DNA from: Nitrospirae bacterium GWB2_47_37
Lineage (GTDB): Bacteria > Nitrospirota > Thermodesulfovibrionia > Thermodesulfovibrionales > Dissulfurispiraceae
Assembly: GCA_001803635.1 (NCBI GenBank)
Contig: MHDU01000037.1
Coordinates: forward strand, 1 to 41,316
Direction: 5' to 3'
DNA: 41,316 nt
Positions 24,029 to 30,257 of this stretch are shown piece by piece. The translations under genes and the position numbers were made by a program. Position 1 is the first letter of the stretch; every line of letters starts with the position of its first letter. The notes beneath the pieces were generated by a model that saw only the letters and a program-made list of their open reading frames with translations, did no database searches and was not told the DNA's origin.

Positions 24029-25231
24029 ATGTCAAGAAATAAAAAATTGCCGGGCTATAGGCTTGTAGACCTGTTTTGCGGAGCAGGAGGTCTTACACTC
24101 GGCTTCTCTCAATTTTTTGGGCAAATATTCGTTCCGGTCTGGGCGAACGACTTCAACCCGTACGCGGCAAAGACCTATGAAAAGAACTTCGGATGCCGGT
24201 GCACGACCGACGACATATTAGAAATAACAGAGAAAAGGATTAATGAAATACCAAAGGCCGATGTAGTAATCGGCGGGCCTCCCTGTCAGGGTTTCAGCCT
24301 TCTGAATAAAGGGCGAAAAGACGACTCGAGAAAACAGCTTTGGCGGCCATATCTTCAAATCGTAGAACATACAGGGGCGCAGATATTCGTCATGGAAAAC
24401 GTTCCTCAACTGATAGGCTCGGAAGAACATAAGGAAATAATCGAAGTCGCCGGCTCCATCGGTTTTAAATTAGCATGGGCTAAACTGTGCGCGGCTGATT
24501 ACGGCGTTCCTCAAACCCGCATGCGAGCATTTATTATCGGCTGTAAATTTACCGATCCGTCCCGATTTTTCCCGCCGAAAAAAACTCATCAAAAACCTGC
24601 CGGACTGAAAGCCGACCCTCTATTCCAACCAATACCGTGGCGGACAATTCGGGACGCTATCGGCGACCTGCCCAAGCCTGTCGGCACGGAAATTCGAGAT
24701 GAACCGCCGCCGTTGGATTTGCATTTCGGAAGGACGCCTACGCCATTAAGTCTAAAAAGATACAAGACCATATCAAAAGAAGGAATGAATCGTTTCGATC
24801 TTCAAAGGCTTGCGCCTGAACTCACTCCTGCCTGCTGGATCCGTAAGACCCAAGGCGGCACCGACCTTTTCGGGCGTTTGTGGTGGGATAGACCGGCTTT
24901 CACTATACGCACCGAGTTTTTCAAGCCGGAGAAGGGACGTTATTTACATCCGGACCAGCATCGCCCGATAACTCACCGTGAGGCTGCGCGGCTGCAATCG
25001 TTTCCGGATTCTTTCAGCTTTATCGGCAGCAAGACTGAAATAGCTAAACAGATAGGCAATGCAGTGCCGCCTATGCTCGCCGCCGGAGTTGCGGACAGTG
25101 TTCTATCATTATTTATGAGCAGAGAAACGGAATATAATGGACAAGTTCACAAAACAAAAAAGAGCGCAAATTATGGCGAGTATCAAGGGACGAGGTACGT
25201 CGCCGGAAAAGTCGGTACGCAGTTGCCTTAG
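24029..25231 (+). CDS. C5-cytosine DNA methyltransferase
   Basis: A 400-residue Dcm/M.HhaI-type enzyme. Motif I DLFCGAGGLTLGF, motif IV GGPPCQGFS with catalytic Cys86, motif VI MENVPQL, motif VIII QTRMRAF, motif IX REAARLQSFPDSF and motif X QIGNAVPPMLAAG are all present, with a target-recognition region of about 100 residues between VIII and IX. The last about 30 residues are encoded by DNA that also encodes the start of Vsr in another frame (25137-25231). With no adjacent restriction endonuclease it may be an orphan or part of a lost system; Vsr partners normally repair T:G from its deamination. Confidence 0.95.
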   Translation: MSRNKKLPGYRLVDLFCGAGGLTLGFSQFFGQIFVPVWANDFNPYAAKTYEKNFGCRCTTDDILEITEKRINEIPKADVVIGGPPCQGFSLLNKGRKDDSRKQLWRPYLQIVEHTGAQIFVMENVPQLIGSEEHKEIIEVAGSIGFKLAWAKLCAADYGVPQTRMRAFIIGCKFTDPSRFFPPKKTHQKPAGLKADPLFQPIPWRTIRDAIGDLPKPVGTEIRDEPPPLDLHFGRTPTPLSLKRYKTISKEGMNRFDLQRLAPELTPACWIRKTQGGTDLFGRLWWDRPAFTIRTEFFKPEKGRYLHPDQHRPITHREAARLQSFPDSFSFIGSKTEIAKQIGNAVPPMLAAGVADSVLSLFMSRETEYNGQVHKTKKSANYGEYQGTRYVAGKVGTQLP

Positions 25232-25544
25232 GCGGCTTGGGGTGCGTTTCCGCGGAAACGTAGAAAATTTGCCCGGAACGCCTGATTTTGTAATCCAAGG
25301 GCAAAAGAAAGCAATCTTTGTTCACGGTTGTTTCTGGCACGGCCATAAGGGATGCCGAAGGTCCGAAAGGCCGGAAACTAACAGACCGTTTTGGGATAAA
25401 AAAATTGACGGTAATATTGCGAGAGATCGTAGAAATCTGCGGGAATTAAAAAAAGAAGGCTGGAAAGTTCTCGTAATTTGGCAGTGTCAGATAAAGGATG
25501 AGAGTAAAATTATGCAGCGGCTTTTACGGTTTGCCGAAAAGTAA
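25137..25544 (+). CDS. vsr: Very short patch repair endonuclease
   Basis: A 135-residue nickase that acts 5' of the T in T:G mismatches arising from deaminated 5-methylcytosine. Signature: MDKFTKQKRAQIMASIKGRGTSPE (start KRAQIMASIKG), LPGTPDFV with a catalytic Asp, FVHGCFWHGHKGC zinc/catalytic block and the C-terminal GWKVLVIWQCQI. Full length. It overlaps the methyltransferase by 95 bases in the +1-type alternative frame. No strong ribosome site, so translational coupling is likely. Confidence 0.95.
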   Translation: MDKFTKQKRAQIMASIKGRGTSPEKSVRSCLRRLGVRFRGNVENLPGTPDFVIQGQKKAIFVHGCFWHGHKGCRRSERPETNRPFWDKKIDGNIARDRRNLRELKKEGWKVLVIWQCQIKDESKIMQRLLRFAEK

Positions 25545-25553
25545 AAATGGGCT

Positions 25554-25991
25554 TCACGGTTCGACAATATCAAGCCCCTCAGCCTGCGGCAGCCGCTTGA
25601 AATCCGCGCTGTTTAAGGTAAGCAGTGTTTCGGCTCCGGCTTTTACCGCAGTCGCGCAGATAAGCGCATCATATATTATCCCCCCTGAAAATCCATCGTC
25701 TTTCAGTTTCTTTATTACAGTCTTATAATCGGCAGCCGACAAGGCAGTTATCTCCGCGATATTAATGACATCTTCCTGTATCAAGCGCCATGCGATATCA
25801 GGGCTTATGCGGGGACTTACCGGCAGCGTTGTGAGAACTGCATAAAGTTCGGCAAGGGTATGCGCAGAGACAATCAGGGAAAACTCTCCTGATTTTGCCT
25901 TTCTAAGCCAAGGGAAAGCGCGAGCATGTGCGGGATGCGGCTTTACAAGGGCAGCCACGAATACGCTTGTATCAAAGAGAACTTTTGTCAT
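25554..25991 (-). CDS. vapC: PIN-domain toxin (VapC family)
   Basis: A 145-residue VapC-type ribonuclease. It shows the PIN acidic residues: Asp7 in LFDTSVFVAA, Glu in HTLAELYAVL, Asp in IIYDALICATAV and the last one in LTLNSADFKRL. It targets RNA, usually tRNA or rRNA. The start overlaps the antitoxin stop (TAATG). Its C-terminal sequence is closely resembled by a decayed fragment at 26916-27004. Confidence 0.9.
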   Translation of the reverse strand: MTKVLFDTSVFVAALVKPHPAHARAFPWLRKAKSGEFSLIVSAHTLAELYAVLTTLPVSPRISPDIAWRLIQEDVINIAEITALSAADYKTVIKKLKDDGFSGGIIYDALICATAVKAGAETLLTLNSADFKRLPQAEGLDIVEP

Positions 25992-26248
25992 TATGCTCCT
26001 GACGAAACTTTCGCGTTCCGGTCTTCACGTATCATACGCACCCATGCCGCTATATCTCCTGCGGCTTCTCCGTCAAAAATCAGCAGTCCGTTTTCAACCT
26101 GCAAGGGCGGCTTCTCGGATACCTGCCTGATGACAATTTCCTGATTTTGCCCGTCTATCTCAACCTGCGCGCCCGGAGTAAGCCCGAAACGCTTCCGTAT
26201 CTCCTTAGGCACCACTATCCTGCCGAACCTGTCAATTGTTGTTTTCAT
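25991..26248 (-). CDS. vapB: AbrB-type antitoxin (VapB)
   Basis: An 85-residue antitoxin with an N-terminal SpoVT/AbrB swapped-hairpin DNA-binding domain (MKTTIDRFGRIVVPKEIRKRFGL) and a C-terminal toxin-wrapping tail. I chose the ATG at 26248 because AGAGGTGA lies just upstream; an in-frame GTG at 26257 overlaps that site. Upstream are a consensus TATAAT (26268-26273, minus) and palindromic TGCCA/TGGCA sites expected for autoregulation. Confidence 0.88.
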   Translation of the reverse strand: MKTTIDRFGRIVVPKEIRKRFGLTPGAQVEIDGQNQEIVIRQVSEKPPLQVENGLLIFDGEAAGDIAAWVRMIREDRNAKVSSGA

Positions 26249-26267
26249 GGCAATCACCTCTTATGCC

Positions 26268-26311
26268 ATTATACCATGCCAAATGGCAAAAATAAATGCC
26301 AATTTATAATA
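26268..26311 (-). promoter_or_regulatory. Promoter and operator of the AbrB/PIN pair
   Basis: Minus-strand TATAAT (26273-26268) is followed upstream by TGCCAAATGGCA (26277-26288), an inverted repeat with two-base spacer, and another TGCCA about 10 bases further. This arrangement fits an autoregulated operator. No good -35 hexamer is visible. Confidence 0.55.
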
Positions 26312-26453
26312 TGTGGCTTAGGGAATTATTTCGGCGGCATGGCGTTAGCCGCTATTAAAAAAATCCTTGGGATATGCTATAGTTTAGACAGTTTTGGGAA
26401 AATACGGCAGGGCGGATAGTAATTATTAGGGCAAAAATATAAAAGGGTAAGTG

Positions 26454-26879
26454 ATGAATAACGAACTTACTGATCAACAATTCGAGGAGCTTAAGCTCCT
26501 TTATAGCATTAGCGCCTCAGACCTATCTTTCTTCAAGCGTCAACAGTGGGTAATAACAAATTATGCTTTAATATTATATGCCACTCTTATTACTATTGGC
26601 ACAAAATTGCTGCCTGATCCTTTAATGTGTTGGGAAAAGATAATTTTGGGCATAGTTGCAGGAGCAACTTGGATCGTTGCGAGCATTGTTCATTACCACT
26701 TACAAGGAGCTATAAACATCCGTCGCGAACGGCTAAAAAAATGCCGAGAGAAATTCAGCAAAACATTTCTTGAAGCATGGTCGTCAGGGGAGGACTCCTC
26801 AGATTATGTTTATAAAATATTATATATAGTTCTAATTTTAGGTTTTGGATCTGTATTGTGGGTTTTATTCTCTATTTAA
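26454..26879 (+). CDS. Hypothetical membrane protein, three predicted transmembrane segments
   Basis: A 141-residue protein I do not recognise. Hydrophobic segments at about residues 33-53, 64-82 and 118-141, separated by a basic RRERLKKCREKFSK stretch that would lie in the cytoplasm. AAGGG lies upstream; an alternative in-frame GTG is at 26451. It stands alone in the accessory stretch, between a TA pair and a PIN remnant, so a defence-associated role is possible but unsupported. Confidence 0.7.
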   Translation: MNNELTDQQFEELKLLYSISASDLSFFKRQQWVITNYALILYATLITIGTKLLPDPLMCWEKIILGIVAGATWIVASIVHYHLQGAINIRRERLKKCREKFSKTFLEAWSSGEDSSDYVYKILYIVLILGFGSVLWVLFSI

Positions 26880-26915
26880 ACACAGTATCCCTTTAAAAAA
26901 TTTCCCCATAAATAT

Positions 26916-27004
26916 TCACGGTTCAACAATCTTAATCCTCTCTGCCGTCGGCAGCCGCCTGAAATCCTCTCTCTGCTTGGACGTCAGCCGGAAGATTCTG
27001 CCAT
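26916..27004 (-). pseudogene. Decayed C-terminus of a second PIN/VapC toxin
   Basis: The minus-strand frame ending at 26916 encodes LTSKQREDFRRLPTAERIKIVEP before a stop. The last 15 residues match the intact VapC's FKRLPQAEGLDIVEP at 10 positions, and the DNA is similar too (both end in CACGGTTC on the + strand). The frame extends only about 29 codons and no start or PIN core remains. Confidence 0.65.
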
Positions 27005-27016
27005 AATAAGATTGTT

Positions 27017-27910
27017 ATGCTTAGAAAAGGAACACTGCTGCGTTTAATCGATGCGGTCTCGGAAAAGGCGCTCGCTAACGGCTCATTACTGCCGATCAGT
27101 ACGGTTTCCGAGTATGTGGATGACAACGGCGTTCGTTTTGTGGTGCGTATTTTGTCGAATCTCGTACGAAAGGACGAAGACCGGCTCAAAAGGGCGCAGG
27201 AAAAAAGAGGGAACCCCTTTCTCCCATATGAAAAAGAGCTTTTCGTTGCAGACCTCGGTCCGACACATCTCGCTCTTCTGAACAAGTTCAATGTCATGGA
27301 GCGGCATCTGCTCATCGTGACGAGAGAGTTCGAGGATCAGGAAAATCTTCTTACGCCGGCTGACTTTTCGGCCCTCTGGATCTGCATGGCTGAATATGAC
27401 GCGGTCGGTTTCTATAACGGCGGAGAGGCCGCAGGCGCGAGCCAGCCGCACAAGCACCTGCAGATCGTGCCGCTTCCGCTTGCCGAGCAGGGGCCTCATG
27501 TTCCGATCCAGCCTCTTGTGGACGAGATCAAGGATACGGGCAGGATTACGCGGCTTCGTTCTTTCGGGTTCCGCCACTGTTTCGTTAAGTTTGAGTTGGA
27601 CAATTCAGGGTTTCCCCGCACCCCTGAGGAGCAGTGCTATGCTCTTTACCGGGCGATGCTTTCGGATCTCGGGATGTCTGTTCCTGGTGAGAAAGAGACG
27701 GTAAGGCAATCCGGATCGTATTGCCTTGTGATTACGCGACAGTGGATGCTGCTTGTGCCGAGGTCGCAGGAATTCTATGGGGAAATCTCTGTCAATTCAC
27801 TCGGATTTGCCGGCTGTCTTCTCGTCAGGAAGCCTGAGCATCTTGACCTCGTCAAAAAGACCCGCCCTCTTGAGTTATTGCGGTCTGTGTCGATTCCTCT
27901 TGGACGGTAA
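27017..27910 (+). CDS. Ap4A phosphorylase / ATP adenylyltransferase (APA-like)
   Basis: A 297-residue HIT-superfamily enzyme related to yeast APA1/APA2, which convert Ap4A plus phosphate to ADP and ATP. Visible are NPFLPYEKELFVADLGPTH, NKFNVMERHLLIVTREFEDQ, NGGEAAGASQPHKHLQIVPLP (His145, His147, Gln149; note the family's ASQPHKHLQ) and a C-terminal region LLVPRSQEFYGEISVNSLGFAG. GC-rich relative to its immediate neighbours. No Shine-Dalgarno; CATAAT lies just upstream of the ATG. Confidence 0.88.
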   Translation: MLRKGTLLRLIDAVSEKALANGSLLPISTVSEYVDDNGVRFVVRILSNLVRKDEDRLKRAQEKRGNPFLPYEKELFVADLGPTHLALLNKFNVMERHLLIVTREFEDQENLLTPADFSALWICMAEYDAVGFYNGGEAAGASQPHKHLQIVPLPLAEQGPHVPIQPLVDEIKDTGRITRLRSFGFRHCFVKFELDNSGFPRTPEEQCYALYRAMLSDLGMSVPGEKETVRQSGSYCLVITRQWMLLVPRSQEFYGEISVNSLGFAGCLLVRKPEHLDLVKKTRPLELLRSVSIPLGR

Positions 27911-27954
27911 GAAATTAAATATGGTATTATATCCTTAGTTTTGCTGGAAGCTTC

Positions 27955-28149
27955 ATGAAAAATACGCCGGAAAAATTATCTGCGCGCCTCCGCTTTCCGG
28001 AGGACGAAAAAACACTCCCTTGGCTCCCCCTCATACTGGACGCCTTTGCTGTTATAGACAAAGGAGGATGGATGATTTCAATTTCGGGAAAGCGGCCTCA
28101 CACGGAGGCTAACAGCTCCTTCAAAGGCTGCTCGCTACTATCTTCTTAG
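27955..28149 (+). pseudogene. Truncated YkgJ-like cysteine-cluster protein (N-terminal fragment)
   Basis: A 64-residue frame with the N-terminal hallmark of YkgJ-family proteins: LPWLPLILDAFAVIDKG, then SSFKGCSLLSS. In full proteins this region leads into KGCxxCC and a Cys-rich metal-binding domain. Here the sequence stops straight after KGCSLLSS, and the downstream DNA is occupied by an oppositely oriented gene. A truncated remnant is the simplest reading. Confidence 0.6.
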
Positions 28150-28633
28150 ATTCTTCGGCGATTAGATGGCAGTCCACGCGAATGGACCGGTTTTTGAGAT
28201 GATCTTCCATCTGTTTTTTTGCCTTGTGGCAAAGCTTTCTTAAAATATCGAAACGCTTTCCGTAATAGAGCCATGGGAACATGTCGTTTATATCCGAGGT
28301 CTTGAAAGGCTGGATTTCTTTGGAGCCTATGCCCGCATTTTTTAAAAGCGTGAACACGTCGCCTGTTTCCGGTTTTTTAGGCTGCCATAATGAAACCTGC
28401 AAAAGGTTCTGCCAGTTGAGCACTAAATGTATCTTTGCCGTTTTCGTTGACCCTGAATTGCAGGATTCCACGACTCCGGATACCGCTCCGAAAATAGCTC
28501 CTGCGTTGTCCGTCACATAAACGTCGTCGCCGTAACGGAACAACTCCTGATGCGCCTGTTTCGCAAGGGCGCTGTCGCAAATTATAAGCTTGTTGTTATC
28601 CTTCGGATTATCTATGGGACATAGAACGGACAT
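28121..28633 (-). CDS. Hypothetical protein
   Basis: 170 residues, no family recognised. Its N-terminal half has two cysteines and SALAKQAHQELFRYGDDVYVTDNAGAIFGAVSGVVE, then HLVLNWQNLLQVSLW, and the C-terminal half is helical and basic. There is no signal peptide or membrane segment. The ATG at 28633 has weak ribosome-site support. The 3' end overlaps the YkgJ fragment by 29 bases in the opposite direction. Confidence 0.6.
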   Translation of the reverse strand: MSVLCPIDNPKDNNKLIICDSALAKQAHQELFRYGDDVYVTDNAGAIFGAVSGVVESCNSGSTKTAKIHLVLNWQNLLQVSLWQPKKPETGDVFTLLKNAGIGSKEIQPFKTSDINDMFPWLYYGKRFDILRKLCHKAKKQMEDHLKNRSIRVDCHLIAEESKKIVASSL

Positions 28634-28656
28634 CGGTTAATTTTAGCATATTAATC

Positions 28657-29898
28657 TCATTTTAACCTCAAAAAAGCCAATGCCTCTATATGATGCGTCT
28701 GGGGGAAAAAATCCATCATCCTCAAGGATTCGATCTCATATTTCAGAAGGAGTTTTTTCAGGTCTCGCGCAAGGGTCGCGGGATTGCAGGATACATAAAC
28801 TATCCTTTCCGGCGTCATCGAGACGATCTTTTCGATCGCCCTGTTTGTAAGGCCGGCCCTCGGCGGATCCGCGATTAAAATATCGATGCGGTCTTTAACG
28901 GTCAATGCCTCTATGGATGAGCGGATAAATCTGCAATTTCTTATGCCGTTTGCTCGGACATTCCTCTTTCCGTCTTCGACGGCATGAGGATTCTCCTCAA
29001 CGGCGATCACGTATCGGGCATAAAGAGAAACAGGAAGAGAAAAATTCCCGGCGCCCGCATACATATCCAAAACTCTTTTCCCGCTTAGAGGTTGCAAAAG
29101 GTCTTTTAAAAGTCTTAGGGCATCATTGTTAAGCCTCCAGTTGCTCTGGAAGAAGCTCATTGGGGACAGGGTATATTTTTGAGAGTCGAGGTTAAGGGTT
29201 ATGAATTCCTTCCCTCGTTTTAACGGCCTGTTATCGCCGAAGTCTATGAAGACCCCGGAAAAGCCGATATCAATTAAGGCAGACGCTAAATCATTCCACG
29301 CGGATAATTTCCTGTCCTTAGCCTTAATCAGCGCTGCTGCCTCGTCTCCGTATGAAATATGCATTTCTTCGATCCCGCTAAAAAGCCTTTCTTCTTTTAA
29401 AAAATTCCTGATTTTGGAGAGAAATTCGTTTATCTCGTCTATCATAAGAGGACAACTGTCTATATCTATGACCTCACGCGTCTTTTCCCTGTAAAATCCG
29501 ATTCCTCCGCGCGAAACCTTGAACTGCCCCCTGTATCTGTAATTATATGGATTGCCTGCTAATGATCCGGAAAGGTTTATCTCGATTTTCGCCGATCTCT
29601 TAAGGCAGTCTTTGAGGATTTCTTCTTTCAGTCTTATCTGTCCGGGATATGCGATATATTGAAGCCTGCATCCGCCGCATGTTCCGAAATATTTGCAGGG
29701 CGGCTCTATTCTGTCCTGAGAGGGTTCTATTACCTTTACAACCGAGGCGTTATAATAATCCTTTTTTTCTTCTTCTATCCCAGCTTCTATGGTCTCGCCG
29801 GGTATTGCTCCTTTTACGAATACTATCTTTCCTTCCCATCTGGCTATGGATAATCCGCCGTACGCGGGGGATTCGGCCTTAAGGACAATACCGGCCAA
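28657..29898 (-). CDS. RlmD/TrmA-family RNA (uracil-C5)-methyltransferase
   Basis: A 413-residue SAM-dependent methyltransferase. TRAM domain at residues about 1-55; 4Fe-4S cluster motif CKYFGTCGGCRLQ (CX5CX2C); C-terminal SAM fold DMYAGAGNFSLPVS; ADPPRAGL and catalytic YVSCNPATLARDL. RlmD methylates 23S rRNA U1939, TrmA relatives tRNA U54; sequence alone does not decide. The TTG start lies 6 bases after the response-regulator stop, with AGGGGA upstream. Confidence 0.93.
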   Translation of the reverse strand: MAGIVLKAESPAYGGLSIARWEGKIVFVKGAIPGETIEAGIEEEKKDYYNASVVKVIEPSQDRIEPPCKYFGTCGGCRLQYIAYPGQIRLKEEILKDCLKRSAKIEINLSGSLAGNPYNYRYRGQFKVSRGGIGFYREKTREVIDIDSCPLMIDEINEFLSKIRNFLKEERLFSGIEEMHISYGDEAAALIKAKDRKLSAWNDLASALIDIGFSGVFIDFGDNRPLKRGKEFITLNLDSQKYTLSPMSFFQSNWRLNNDALRLLKDLLQPLSGKRVLDMYAGAGNFSLPVSLYARYVIAVEENPHAVEDGKRNVRANGIRNCRFIRSSIEALTVKDRIDILIADPPRAGLTNRAIEKIVSMTPERIVYVSCNPATLARDLKKLLLKYEIESLRMMDFFPQTHHIEALAFLRLK

Positions 29899-29903
29899 AT
29901 CCC

Positions 29904-30257
29904 CTACTTCCTGCTCTCAACTACCTGTTTTATCGTAGCCTTCAAACCGCTGAGATCCGACGACTTGACCACATAGGCGTCGGAAACCCATACCGAAAAA
30001 TCGTCGCGGTAGTCATACGCTGTGAGCATTATTACGGGAATTTCGGGCCTTTTCTCCTTCAGTTGCCTCAAAACCTGAATGCCGTCGATGTCCGGCATCA
30101 AAATGTCGAGGGTTACAATGTCGGGGTTTTCGCTTTCAAAGACATCGAGCGCCTCCTGCCCGGAATTCGCAGTAACGACGGCATACCCCTCTTCCTCCAG
30201 CTCGGCCTTGTAGAGCTTTAAAATGTTTTTCTCATCGTCAACAATAAGTACCTTCAT
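29904..30257 (-). CDS. Receiver-only response regulator
   Basis: A 117-residue CheY-like protein with the phospho-acceptor Asp51 (TLDILMPD), acidic pair Asp7/Asp8 and conserved Lys in YVVKSSD. No output domain. The ATG overlaps the kinase stop (ATGA), so the kinase is its likely partner. It may hand phosphate on, or act by protein contact. Confidence 0.93.
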   Translation of the reverse strand: MKVLIVDDEKNILKLYKAELEEEGYAVVTANSGQEALDVFESENPDIVTLDILMPDIDGIQVLRQLKEKRPEIPVIMLTAYDYRDDFSVWVSDAYVVKSSDLSGLKATIKQVVESRK

